This document shows, piece by piece, positions 18,001 to 32,700 of a DNA stretch of 64,000 nucleotides; position 1 is the stretch's first letter, and every line of letters starts with the position of its first letter. The stretch comes from Scatophagus argus. Lineage: Eukaryota > Chordata > Actinopteri > Scatophagidae. A program made the translations under genes and the position numbers. The stretch lies in contig NC_058506.1 of the NCBI RefSeq assembly GCF_020382885.2, forward strand, positions 21,859,318-21,923,317. The letters run 5' to 3'. The notes beneath the pieces were generated by a model. It made no database searches and was not told the DNA's origin. It worked only from the letters and a program-made list of their open reading frames with translations.

Positions 18001-21000
18001 TTAGGATATTTTCAGTGTGCAAGGCCTCCCAAAGTCCGTTCCTCATCCTCGCTGTAGGACGAGGTGGAAACAAGCAGAGTATGGAAACGTGATGTAGTCC
18101 ATGCTGTAACAGCTGCCCTCTTGGCAGATAAAAACCAGGAATGTGTTTTTCCTGAAGACCCCACCTGGGTACTCTCATCATGGAAGCCCTCGAGGAAGCT
18201 CTCCAGCAACTCATCGGCATTGTCGATCCTCTCAGCGTACTCGCCAACAATCCAGATCATGGCAGCACGAGCATCAGGCTCGTCCAGAGAATCCAGGTTC
18301 TCACACAGCGTGGCAATGATGCTTTCATACCTGACGAACAGCAGGATCTCAGTGGTCAGAATGAACAAGCAGCAAATGTATACCAAATACCAAATTTTAC
18401 AAACTAATATAAAGCGCTGTAAATATGATTGCTGGTAAAATCTGACGAGTTATCCAGCATGCGAGCTGCAGAGTCCTGAATGGGCAGAGTGAGCTAACAA
18501 AGTTTATGTCAAAGGGCTGCTTAGTCACTTGGTGAACAGTTCTCACAGGTTCAGTGGGAAACTCACTTGTTGGGGTACTTGCGGAAGATGTCCCTGATGA
18601 CCACAATAGCCTCCTGGACCACGTAGTTGACCTTGGTCTGGATCAGGTCCAGCAGGGTGCTGACACAACGTTCAGCTGATTGCTGGAGAGGAAGAAAACA
18701 GCAGCATGTCAACATGATTTGTGGAAAAGGTCATAATAATTTAGAATGCAATTTAGCACTTTAGTGTGTTTGAACTGAACGTTTGACACATACAGAAGGA
18801 TTTGTTGGTTTTGGACAATTGAAGAGTGGCTCACCAAATCATGAATTTTAATTATTTTTAGTCTCTTCTTGTGTGGGGATGAATTCTCTGACATTGTGAT
18901 GCAGCTGCAATAGTGGAGTGACCGGACTAAATGAAGATGCTGCGACGCGCATCAGAAGATGAGAGCCTTTCTTACCTCCACTTTGATGGCACAGCGGCCA
19001 ATAGCTCGTACAGCCTTGCGCACAAAGTCAACATCCACCTCTGTGGCGTATTCCTTCAACTCAGCCAGCACCTGAAAGTTGGGATTTAGTTTTACTGATT
19101 TTGTTCCAGTTTGACATCTTTATTAAAGACAAACTTTAGCTCCACCTTCTATTAACAACAGACAACAGTACAAAGTTTATCTATTCGGTGTGTACATAAA
19201 AGTCACAAAGATGAAACCACATAGTAGTTTTTTTGAGCACTGATTTTGAAATTCAATGTTTCACTCCCTCCAATCACGTATCTCGAAAGAGCATTTGTCA
19301 CAATAAACCAGAATTGGCAAAGAGATCAAACCCCTGCAAAGTTCCTGTATAAAGTACCTGAGCAATGTTGGCCTGAGAGGCCAAGCGGATCATGATGTCC
19401 AGTTTCTCCAGTTTCACATAAATTGGGTCGTTGTACTTGACAAAGAACACTTTGATCTCCTGCTTCAGGATCTCAGGCCTGCACACAATGCAGCACATTA
19501 CACATTAGACTGTGGGAAGAGATGATCCAGAAGAGTCAGAGGAACTTCAGTGTGAGTGCACAGACGTCTACTGGCCATCTACCTGCTCTTAACATAAGAA
19601 ACTGTTGTTTGTCGCCCTCAGTACTTCATGTGTAGTAGCAAAATGAAGTTCATTGCAGTAAAAAATACAACCAAGTTTCTGCTGTTTGTGATCACACACC
19701 TTTTCTGGACAATGAGGTTGATGTTCCTCAGAGCCACATACTGAACCTCAGGCTCTCCAGAGAGTAAGGTGACCAGTGGTGGGGATAACTTCTTCAGCAA
19801 GGTGTTGTAGTAGTCCGAATCCTTGGGCAGCAGCTCCAAGAACTTCATCAGCACCTTGACAGCTGACAGCACCACGGCCGAGTTGGCATGAGACAGCCGG
19901 GGAGTGACACGCTCGCAGATGCTGTGAAAGCGAAGGAGGGAACGGCGAGTCATAGGGGAGCATAACACGAACACAGGAGAGCGCCGTAGTCATGGCGTCG
20001 GCCTTCAGTCTGCTCTTTCACTCAGCTTTAGCTTTCCTCACTCTTATTCACAGATTAACTTCTAAAAATTATATACATATATTTTCCATTTTATCTCTTT
20101 AATATGCATATTTTTGGCATTCCTTTGTGTCCAACTGGGGATTTTTATTGAATCGCTCTGTACAAAATAGTAAATAAAATTCAAATCAAAATGGTCAATC
20201 AGTGATCAATAGTCCATATGATGGTCAGTCAAACAATCACAAGCCTACATTTCACGCTTCAGTCGGAGCGACTGTTACCTCTGGGCCTCGCGCTCATCCT
20301 TGGGGTTGTAGTTGGACAAGCAGTCCAGGATGAAGATTTGTCCCCACTCTGTGCACTCGTTGAGGGCCGTCAGCAGCTTGTTGATGTTCTGCGGGTTGAG
20401 GTCCAGCAGGTTGCTGTTGGGGTGAGACTCGCTGATCTCAGACAGGGCAGCAACCGCATTGGCCACAACCTAAAGGACGGAGGTGTTCTGTGATGAGAAC
20501 TTTAAAGGAGAACTCAGTGGGCATTTTCTGGTTTCAATAAAAAATTCATTGTTAATTCGCGCATCTTCAAGTATTGCAAGGAGCTTTATCGCTTCAGTCT
20601 CTAACACAATAAAAGCAGTTTTGGACTATTTTTAATCTATTTGTTTTTTTTTAATCACTATAAATAGTCTTATTAGCTAAACAATATTAAACACCTACAC
20701 TTTATTGGGGTGAAAATGGAAATTAATCCTTGGCCCACAGTTCAACTGTTCAATCAAACCATTTCCATGACTGTCATGGCAAGAAATCAAAACCAAGCAA
20801 CATAACGCTCAGGCTGAAACGAGCTGACACCCACCATGGGATTTGAATCTGCAATGAGGTCTCTCAATGAGTCCAGGAAGCCCTGGTCCTCCACCATCTG
20901 GGCATTAATGTCATGAAGTTTGGCCACACAAACGGCAGCCGTCTTCCTCACATACGGGTCCTCATCCTTCAGGCACTTCCTCAGGGGCTCACACAGATAC

Positions 21001-22000
21001 TCGGTGATCTTGTCCACCCGGATGCAGCCCATGGTGCGGACGGCCAGAGCCCTGATCAGAGGGTTGGGGTCCTCGCAATCCTGGAGGGTAAGACAATAAA
21101 CAAATTTAAACATTTCATTTCTCTGGCTTTGCAGGGAAACTGAGACTCACAGTCAGCTCCACAGCCCAGCTGTTAAATAAAAAAAAAAAAATCTGTCTTT
21201 TCATCATTCAAAAATGCTGATAAAAATGAGAATAAATAAATCTAAAAAGGCTGCTTTCTCATCTGAGTGTGGACAAGGAAAAATAAACGCCATTTTTTAG
21301 CTTTAGCTTAGTGTTCGTCACAGTTTCGGAAATGCTGGCAGTATTACACCAAGGTGAAAGGGGGGCCTTGCCTTGACAAAGCTGTTGACAGCCATGATGG
21401 CCATGTCAGGCTGGCTCTTGGCATAGTTCATTAAGTAGAGGTAAACCAACTTCTTCAGCTCCAGGTTGTCGGTCTGCATGCAGTTCACCACATCTGGAAA
21501 TAATGAACTGAACGCAAAGAAGAAAGAGTTAAGTATGCAAAATGAGACTACAAGCGTGTCTCTTTCATATAATATTTACATTGTGAGTGATGTGAGAAAC
21601 AAGTCACTCTGAAGACTAAAATAAACGGGGACCCTGCCCCTTGTGTTTTAGTCTTTTATTATTGGTAACTTTACAAATCAGTTTACAGGGCACCTGACAT
21701 CCTTGCCAACAGTCATGGCAGCAATGACCTTCTTCACAGCCTCTTTTCTCTTCTCCTTCTTCTCATTGTTGAGCTCGGCCTTCAGTTCAAAGATCTCCCC
21801 TGGAAGATGAATCACAGCGAGTGTTGACAGCAGCACAGTTCAAACACACCATCAGACAGTGCGAAACAAAACGAGTGTGTGAACCTGACATTAAAGGAAA
21901 CTGAATGTTAAGGCTTCTCAGAGCACAATCTCACAGTTCAACACCAGTTCTTTCATCACTCACCTTTTTTATTTGTTGTGAAATATTTGGAGTCCGTCAT
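12081..22000 (-). CDS. ap2b1: AP-2 complex subunit beta (beta-2 adaptin)
   Basis: Exons, 5' to 3': 22000-21964, 21799-21694, 21507-21372, 21080-20835, 20469-20279, 19921-19700, 19478-19358, 19071-18976, 18682-18567, 18330-18165, 17973-17875, 17619-17360, 16883-16691, optional 15805-15764, 15065-14913, 14395-14250, 14132-14003, 13772-13688, 13298-13212, 12436-12282 and 12155-12081. All phases close, giving 939 aa, or 953 with the optional exon (human 937/951). The start [13 protein letters not shown] and the end DSVLKN match AP2B1 rather than AP1B1. Residues about 1-590 are the HEAT-repeat trunk. The hinge carries a clathrin box (LLNLD), and the C-terminus is the appendage. Role: clathrin-mediated endocytosis at the plasma membrane. 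Intron 3 has a GC donor (AAG|GCAAGG). Confidence 0.97.
15764..15805 (-). other. ap2b1: ap2b1 42-nt cassette exon
   Basis: On the minus strand a GTAG acceptor is followed by 14 in-phase codons ([14 protein letters not shown]) and a strong GTAAGT donor. It lies in the hinge between DSL and VGQNF. It corresponds to the glycine-rich 14-residue insert that separates the two known vertebrate AP2B1 isoforms. Phase 0 at both ends allows clean skipping. Confidence 0.88.
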
Positions 22001-22194
22001 GATTGTGATCCTTTAAGTCTATACCAAAAAAAGGAGAATCATGCAAACAGAAAAATCAGCATTAATAAGGATTGTCTTGAACTATTTCCAGTTTTCCTTT
22101 TCACATACTACAAGAGTCCCTTTCTTAAATCAATACTCATTTGTTTTTACTATCCCATCCTCCCCGAACTCTCTGACCATGTGGCATAGTAACG

Positions 22195-22944
22195 AAACAC
22201 ACTGTATGACCAAAAGTATGCAAATACGCTGGATTCAGCTGCCTCAAACAGTGTTAACAGGTGTATAACCTAACACGTAGAAGGGATTCATCTAATCGCC
22301 TCTGACAAACATGCAGTAGAATGGGTTGTGCTTGGAGCTCAGTGACTTTCATTGTGGCACCGTCACAGGATGCCATCTTATTACAGAAATCATCCTCTCA
22401 GATTTCTGCTCGACTAAGTTTGCTGCAGTCAGCAGTAAGTGCATGACAGACCAGCATCGGTTCTTCACGTTCTAAAATACACAGGCTTGCAGAACCGGAC
22501 CGCCAAAGGCATTACATTTCACATCCTTGGTGGGAATCCCCACTATTGAGTTTAGTTGAGTCTAGTTATCTACAACTTCGTGACATGGGTTTCCATAGAG
22601 GAGCAGAGGTGTGCAAGCCTAAGATCACAATGATCACAGTGACAGATGTCTGTTGGAGTGGTGTAAAACGCTGGACTGTGGAGCTGTGCAATCATCATGT
22701 CTGGAGATATGAATCAGGTCGATTTGTGCTGGAACAACCTGATCGGTCTGCACAGAGTCCTGACCTTAACCCCATCAACAACACTGAGCTGAACAGAAAC
22801 ACCACCTGAGAGCCAGGGCTGAATTCCAAAACGTTGCTGCAGCCGAAGGGGAGCAGCTTACCTGGAATCGTGGATCTGAATGGAATTTTTACCAATCGCT
22901 TATAGGTGAAACGTTCAGGTACACACTTTTGATCGTGTAGTTCA
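22195..22944. mobile_element. Decayed Tc1/mariner-like DNA transposon
   Basis: Imperfect inverted ends face each other: TATGACCAAAAGTATGCAAA at the left and, on the other strand at the right, ACGATCAAAAGTGTGTACCT. Inside, frames around 22546-22805 show Tc1 transposase-like words (MGFHRGAEVCKPKITM, SPDLNPI) separated by loss. It is much shorter than a full Tc1 and has no complete transposase, so it is inactive. It sits in the 5'-UTR intron of ap2b1. Confidence 0.65.
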
Positions 22945-23700
22945 TGTAAACATCATGTTGTTATATTGTGCCCATTCCACCTCACAGACGGACAACAAAC
23001 GGACAGGAAATAAAAACATGACGTTACGGTGGATTTATTTTCTCGTAGATCCAACAGGGCGTTGGTTTAACTGTCGTTTCGAGGTTTCCACACAAGCTTG
23101 TTCAATGTTCAGTATTCAAGCTGCCTCTCAGAGCTGGTTTGCACGATCACTTGATTCCATCATTACAGATGCTCTCAATTTCCCGTTTCCAGAGTGAAGT
23201 AAATGTGGCTCAGGTAACGTCAACATAACTTACTCCTGCCGCCATTCATACAGCTGAAATTGCATTAACGCCATTTGCTAGCTTACACCATAAATAATTT
23301 CATGAGTTTGACACCAACTACAGCATTAGCTGCTAAAGCTATGTGTTAATCTCATTCATTCCGCTGTTGAAACGCGGCTTAACCTAAATTAGTCATGATG
23401 TTTCCGATAATCTGATCGGTGTGATGTCAGGATATCGAAGTTAGAAATTAAATTAAGCCGAACCACAGCAGTTTCACTTTGCTAACGTTCACGTTAGCTT
23501 ACTGCATGCTAAGGTTAAATGGAACAGTAAAACGACTGGCGCTAACGCTACCTCTCGACCAGCGATGCTAGCTAGTCAATAACGACAAACTAACATAACC
23601 AACAACTATTGGATAACGGGCATCAGCGCGTTTTTTCCAGTCGGGTAAGTCATTTGTAATGTTATCGCACTAACACTTAAATCTGACATCCAAACAGAGT
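22945..23700. promoter_or_regulatory. Probable ap2b1 5' exon and promoter region
   Basis: CpG-containing, promoter-like sequence. On the minus strand a strong donor (CAGGA|GTAAGT) near 23232 fits a non-coding first exon of ap2b1. It would join the acceptor TATAG at 22019, 18 bp upstream of the start codon. A + strand donor-like GTAAGT at about 23646 hints at divergent transcription. Transcription starts are inferred. Confidence 0.4.
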
Positions 23701-23701
23701 C

Positions 23702-24341
23702 GTGATCAGCGGCCCAGTTTCCATTGCTACTGACAGCATCTATGTTAGCGTTTATGATGAGCTGCCCAGCCGAATGATCGACACGAAATTACAAGAAACA
23801 GCGATAAAAATGAAGGAATTCTCAACGCCAAAATATTCCAGATACCTGATTATGAGTATGTCGGCAAGGAAATGTTACGGTGGGTGCAAGACGCAGGTTG
23901 GTCCCTCGCCGAGTTGGAGGAAGATGGAGAATATGGATTGAGACGGTACATTCACGGTCATTGGAAACGGGACAACTTCCCTATTGTGTTGAGATTCTTA
24001 AAAAGTATTGCATTCCGGGATGTGTTGACCCAAAGACAAACCCGATCGATTTCTGTGCTTTCAGCACCGTCACCGTTAGAGTTCCGATGATCTGCATCTC
24101 GGAATACATAACAGGGCACTACAGTCAATGCCGGACACATCACTCAATCCTTGAACGATTGAATCTGGACAGACAAATCAGCTTCCATTTTCGTTCAGGT
24201 TCACACGTAGAAGAAATGTGTTTCTACATTAATATCGAGTTTTACATACCACGGATCTCTGGCGTGACTGATTGTTGCTTTACGATTTCCCATACTTTTG
24301 AATGCAACACGAGAGGGAAGTCTCGGCCGGGCTGTCAGTGA
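23702..24341 (+). other. Unrecognised overlapping open frames
   Basis: Three + strand frames stay open for 70-153 codons: 23702-23941, about 23759-24090 and 23880-24341. They contain protein-like words (for example YVGKEMLRWVQDAGWSLAEL and SFHFRSGSHVEEMCFYINI). I recognise no family and cannot tell which frame, if any, is translated. An AATAAA at 24475 downstream on the same strand supports a transcript. It may be an uncharacterised gene, an old remnant, or chance in a stop-poor CpG-containing stretch. Confidence 0.3.
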
Positions 24342-24474
24342 TGTCCTGACCGAGTGATAAGTGAACTAACGTGTGATCCGCAGTCTGTTTCACTCTCTTG
24401 ACCTCGTGGTGACCATTACATTTTCTTTATCTTGGTGAAAGTAGTACTCGGGATGTTAACGTATGGAAATTACA

Positions 24475-24480
24475 AATAAA
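24475..24480 (+). terminator. Candidate + strand poly(A) signal
   Basis: AATAAA on the plus strand, about 134 bp after the last open frame and converging on the alpha-tubulin 3' end. Confidence 0.35.
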
Positions 24481-24523
24481 ACAATAAGACCTGCACTCAA
24501 GACTTGAATGTTCTGCTGTAACA

Positions 24524-24529
24524 TTTATT
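24524..24529 (-). terminator. Alpha-tubulin poly(A) signal
   Basis: AATAAA on the minus strand; it gives a 3' UTR of about 0.5 kb for the tubulin gene. Confidence 0.6.
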
Positions 24530-25044
24530 GAAAACAGGCAACAAACATTTGAACATTTAATTAAAGTGGCTGTGAAATGCACAAAAACGAGATACTTTCC
24601 ATTTAAAAACAACTCAACAACACAAATACAATTCTAGTGTTTGAAATGACCAACTAATACAATGCAAATCTAAAAATATTCAATTGTTACATCTGTTTTC
24701 AGAAACAGAAGAAACCAAAAACTGAAACCCTGAAAATGTGACCGTTTATTAAAATGTGAGACATTACAGAGAATGGACTGTTAATAATTACCACATAAAT
24801 CCATATTTATCTAATTATTATAACTCCCAACACATCTTTACAAAGAATAAATGCCAATCTGTTTCCTCTGTGACATCACAAATACTGCTCGTGTCTTAAA
24901 CTCAGACCCAACATAAAAACAGCTCTCAACAAGTGCTGTAACCAACAAATATTTTCATTAACAAGTAATGTGTCACTGTTTTGCCCAAACTTTCAAAAAG
25001 TTTAACTTTAACTTTTTTCAGTTAACAAAGAAACGTATGCCTGT

Positions 25045-27443
<2,399 letters not shown>

Positions 27444-27567
27444 TTTTCCCATCTAGTCGGTGCGAGTTTTAATGAAGAAAAGGAAGAGTCTATGTTACGC
27501 GCTTACAATACAGACTGCAGCGGTGAAGTGCAAGAAGTAACTGGGGGTATTTTTGCCGGGCGTAGCA

Positions 27568-27574
27568 TTTTATA
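27568..27574 (-). promoter_or_regulatory. Alpha-tubulin TATA box
   Basis: TATAAAA on the minus strand, about 125 bp upstream of the start codon, with a GC-rich stretch just after it; well placed for a core promoter. Confidence 0.65.
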
Positions 27575-27599
27575 CTCACTTACACGGCGGGAAACTGCT

Positions 27600-28772
27600 G
27601 CTGAATCCGATTGGTTGTCGGGCTAACATGGGAAGCTCGCTATTGGTTAAAATGATACTGTCGTATGAAAACTTCAGAAAAAACGTCTCCCGATAATCTG
27701 GACTCCAAATGCAATTATACACCACAATAGAAGACAAATAACATTACGCTATCTAATCAGTCTATTAATTTAAGAAACTCTTTACTTTGAAGTCAAAGCT
27801 TTGTGACTAATTTTGTTAAGAAACAACAACAAAAATAAATAAAGTAACGGTAACTAGCTTTGTCAGTTTTGTTAAATTTTATTTTAGAAAATCATGGGTG
27901 ACTTCTGTGGCAGCAGGGAGCAGCAGATATCGCATAGTTGTTTTGTTGTTGTATATTGTTGTTCATTGTTGTATATTTCAAGTGTGAAGATGGCTCCATA
28001 TTGTTTTTAGAAATGTGAAGTCCAAATCTTCTTGCTCTGCATCTCAACGTCAGTGTATCTCAGAGTCTATTGTCCGGGAGAGAGGGTGAAAGAGAGTTCT
28101 GTTCAACAGACATGCTAAAAGCATGACCACTGCATGCTGCTACCTCCAGCAGTATCGAACTGGTTTGTCAGCTAATTTTAAATGGTGCCGTTTTTAGCGA
28201 TGGGCCTACTTTACACTTAGTGAGAATGCATGCAGATAGATTATGTTACAGATCTAAATATTTGCCCCCCAGATTGGTATGCATTCATTTTCTATCACTG
28301 AAAACAGTGGTTTTCAAACTGGGCTCTTGGGACTCACAGGAGACCTAGATGGGGTTCTTGGAGAGTTCCCAGCAAAAAGGGGAATCATTTATTTCAGTGG
28401 AAAGCCATCCGTAAATAACACAAATAATTAGCTAACTAATTAAATGCGTGATTAGTGCTTTACATGAGAACTGCCTGAGAGGAACCGACACACAGTAATT
28501 CAGCAAGAGCACAATAATAAGCACTTAGGGTTCGAGGTGTAATATTTTACATCACCCTGCTATAATGAAGCAAATTCAGAACAGATTCAGATGTGAGGAA
28601 ATGAAGATATGTTAAGACTTGCTGAGTTAGATATCTTAAGTTATAAACACAACAGATCAAAGCCACATTGACAACATCTTGAATTTTAATTTTCTCCAGT
28701 CAAAATGTAATACCTGGAAATAACTGGCATAAACATCATGGATAGGAAAATCTGAACGGTACACTTCTTTGA
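27600..28772. other. Gene-free interval between tuba and smg8-like
   Basis: AT-rich, with no long frames and no recognised repeat. I searched the minus strand here for the missing C-terminal two-thirds or more of smg8 and found none. Confidence 0.6.
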
Positions 28773-29381
28773 TTAGAGTCTGCATACAACTTGGATAAAC
28801 CTTACAATTAAACAGTAATTAGAGACCTCTTGAGTTTTATATGTCAAGGGCACCAGCCAGTCTTTGATGGCAGCTCGGATCAGAGGCAGGACCTTCTGTC
28901 GCAGGGCGTCCAGGGCTCTGAAGAGCCGGTCATAGGCCACATCGAAGGTCTGATTTGGGTGGACGAGCAGCAGAACGTGGCACACGGAGAACATGAAGAG
29001 CAGGTGCAGGCAGTGCTGTCTGTCCAGGCCTTTCCAGAAGTCGTGGGCGTCGGAGTGGCTGGTGCCGGCGCTGAGAGACTGGCAGGCCCGCAGCAGCTGC
29101 CGGCTGTCGCAGACGGAGGAGAGCAGCAGGTACAGCACCTGACTCTCCCGGTTGTAGAAAGCCTGGATGTGGCTGTCGGCGGTGCCGCCGTCCTCCGGAC
29201 CGTCGAACAGCGGGAAGATGTGCTTGTCCGCCAGAATATTGATAAGAGACTCTTTGGGCGGTCCGGACTGCATATTACTTTTACCAAAAACACCGACAAC
29301 ACACAAGCCGTCGTCCCGGTGAGCAGCGTCCTCCCGGAGGTCCGCCTGAAGCAGAGCTCCGATACTCACAGGGCCAGACAT
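28773..29381 (-). CDS. smg8: SMG8-like, N-terminal part only
   Basis: A 202-codon frame starting MSGPVSIGALLQ; a second ATG lies five codons upstream at 29396. Residues 1 to about 172 match SMG8: LCVVGVFGK, FPLFDG, VLYLLLSSVCD, HDFWK, CHVLLLVHP and FRALDALRQKVLP. SMG8 with SMG9 binds and restrains the SMG1 kinase in nonsense-mediated mRNA decay. Homology stops at AAIKD, where SMG8 normally continues for hundreds of residues (CPVGK..). Here about 30 unrelated residues and a stop follow. The upstream frame has no internal damage. It could be a truncated duplicate, a short new gene, a 5' exon whose remainder lies outside the window, or an assembly error. It sits 357 bp beyond the mks1 stop, on the same strand. 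Confidence 0.75.
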   Translation of the reverse strand: MSGPVSIGALLQADLREDAAHRDDGLCVVGVFGKSNMQSGPPKESLINILADKHIFPLFDGPEDGGTADSHIQAFYNRESQVLYLLLSSVCDSRQLLRACQSLSAGTSHSDAHDFWKGLDRQHCLHLLFMFSVCHVLLLVHPNQTFDVAYDRLFRALDALRQKVLPLIRAAIKDWLVPLTYKTQEVSNYCLIVRFIQVVCRL

Positions 29382-29737
29382 CTTGCCTTCCTTCATGTTG
29401 AAAGCCTGTGTGAGTCTTCATTTAAAATCTTAATTGTTGCAATTGTGTTGCTCCTAAATTTACGGAGCTAGAAGTATAGAGTGATGTGAGTACAACTTTA
29501 AGTAAAGCAGACCTGTTTGAGTTTAAGATCATTTCAATTAAGTTTCAAACTTCAATTATATCCTCTCCTAAAAGACAATTCTCAGCATATGTTGCCATAT
29601 ATAATCTTGCTATGTTATCAGTAATTGTGCAATATTTTAACCGGAAACTGGTATACACTTGCTGGTCATGTTGCTTCTATTCTCAGACTCAAAACAGTAT
29701 GTCTGGCAGAGTGACAGTTCTTCACGGTTTTTCACAT

Positions 29738-32700
29738 CTATGCAGAGGATTCAATCTGAAGCTGGGAGGTGGTGCTGATGAGATCTCGGGGAAGAGTTTC
29801 TCGAGCCTCTTGCATCTTTCTCCTGGCTCTCTGGAAGGCCTCTGACAGAGAAATTAAATATAAATACACACATTTTTAATCGACAGGATGAAACTAAACT
29901 CCAAGTGCGTGTCATTAGTACCCAGGATGGTACCAACAGCTCCTTGCTGACTAAATCCTCCCAGCTGGTCGAAAACTTTCTGCCTCCTCTTCTTCAACAT
30001 GTTGGCATCAACAAAGGCCCTGAAGCACAGACAACATGGAGACCTTAAACCACACTGCACAGCTACTGTACAGAGAATTAAATCATTCAATGGGGAGATC
30101 AATTATGTCAAGAAATGAAATATTCATTAGAACACAAAACCAGTACTGATGTGTGCAATAATTTCCACACCCTGACATATTCAAGGCCTGTGAGTCACCT
30201 TTGTGTAACCATGTTAACAATTCTATCAGACTTTTCATGTTCTGTTCATCTTCTGCTTTAATCAATATGTCAATACGTCTGTGGACGTAGCCTGAATTTC
30301 ACTTCTGACTTTAACATCTTGTGCATACGGTATATTGTTCTAGTCTGCTAAGTTAACTGATTCAGAAAGAGCAGCTTATAATGATTCCCTGTGCTGATGG
30401 AGACGAGTGTGATTTTGCAGATGTTGTAGTGAAACCAATCTATGCATCCTGACCTAATAATAAATCTCGAACAGTGTAGATCCAAGCGAATCAGTCACAT
30501 GAACGTAATGATCTTTTTCTTCCATTCAGTGCTGGGCGCACCATGATGTGGTCGAATCCACCCGGCGCCTACCTGGATTGCTGGACGCAGTGCAAATTAA
30601 AGGTGACGCTTCCTGTGGTTTCGGTGCAGAAGCCAAAGCGACTCAGCCTCTCTCCCTGCAGCCATTTATGGAAGGAGACAAAATTAGTGTTGCAAAAGGA
30701 GGGAAATGTACACCAAAACATACCAGTGTGTGTTTGTGACAAAAACTGAATATAACCAGAACTGTGTTTATATACAAGAAAACTCCCTGCAGTTTAAGTA
30801 ATTTCTATTTTGGGTTTTTTGATTAATATTAAGCAGATGAATTTGAATGGATAATGGAATGGAGTGGCAAAAAAGACAAGATGATGAGCTTAAGTTGTTC
30901 ATATCCGCTCATCATCTCTGGAGAGCTTCCACCTTGAAGGTCCCTGGTATCCTGACGTAGCTGTGGTCTTCAAGCTCCGGAGATCCTCCAATAAAGAAGC
31001 GCCTCAGTGCAGAGACCGTCCCTGTCTGAAGGGGTCTCCATGTATGGCATGTTACTGTATGTTTACCTGACACACAACAGCACACACACACATAAACAAA
31101 ATGTGGGCAAATAAGGCAGCCCTTAATTTATAAAATATGTTTTAAAGGCAAGTTCAGCATATACTTTACATTTTCTTTTGTACTTTTGTTCTGAAGCCAC
31201 AACCAATCATTCACCAATTATTTCCTGCCCAGACTGTCAGGAAAGATTTGGGTGTGATGGAGTGATTAATAACCATTAGCTGGCTGATGTGCCCTTGAGC
31301 AAGGCACTCAACCCCCTAAATTACTGCTTTATGTTGGCAGTTGCAGTGTGTTCTGACATTTTCTGTGAAAATAACAGATTGATGAATCAAGATAATAATT
31401 AGCAGATTAATGACTAATGCAAATAGCCATTTGCTGCAGTCCTAACTGTAACTCAATAGCTTTGCACAGCATACCAGGCATGGCAGGAAAAAGCAGGTAG
31501 CCGTAGCCTTCAGTTCGATAGCGCTGCCATGAGTCCAGAGAAAGAACCTTAAAGTAGAGCACCGGCCACTGGGGAATTGACTCTGAAATACAGACAAAAC
31601 TCACCAGTCTAATCTCTGAAATGGAGTAGAGCGTCACCAAAATCAACAAAATCACTAATATTACACTGATACATAAAACACATTCTTTAGACAGAGCATC
31701 CTATGGCTGATACTAACCTTCGCTCTCTTTTTCACACATGTAGAAAGCCTCAAAGCTGAAGGGGTAACTGAAGAAAGCTACACTGTCCTGTTGGCAGAGA
31801 AAATGCTGACGGTTTAACAAATCTCAGCAGCGACGCTCTGAAGCTTTTCTCCAGTTAATCCACAGTATACGCACCTTCCCTGATGTTCTGGTCCGGCAGG
31901 TCTGGGTAACCCCTGACAGACACTGAAACGGCAAGCTGGACCAATCTTAAAACAAATGAGAATACTACAAGTTAAAGTGTTACTCTTATTTTTGTTTAAC
32001 TGATCGAAAAGGACCCAACAACACTGAATTATCACAGTGTAAACTGTCTCATATTTTATATGACTTACTGTTGGGCAGTTCCATGAAGAAGTGGATGTAT
32101 AAGTTATCATACTCAAAACCTTTGGCCGAGACTGGGCAGAGGGAAGAAGGACATTACCATAACCCAATAAGAAAGCATTTTAAAAATATTCACAGTAGAA
32201 ATGACCACAGCTCTCCGACTCACCAATCTCTCCATTCATCAGGTAACGCAGAACACCTACAGGAGGCTGAGGGAGACACATTAAGTGTCAGCAAAAGCCT
32301 TTGCCAAACAGACCAACATGAAAAGTGGTAGTTCGCCAACTTAACATTTTGTTTTTAGTCCAGTTATATTTTGTGACTTAAAAGCACATTTTTCAAGCAT
32401 AAATGTCAAATGAGTTGGTTCCAGCTTCTGGAATGTGAGGATTTGCTGCTTGCTGTTGTTATACATGACAGTCCAGTGAATATCTGTGAAATGTGAATAC
32501 GACGGTAATTTGTCAGATGACTTACCATTTCAAAGTCCTGTCCAACGAGGCTGTTGAGGTACTCCTTGTGTCGTACATACAGCTTGAAAACAGAGAACAA
32601 AATAATATGAACATTTCCGCTGCTGTGTTCAGCACTGAGTCGAGAACAGGCGTTTAAGGAGGAAGAGGAGGAGAGGAAATAAAAGTAATACAGCACAATG

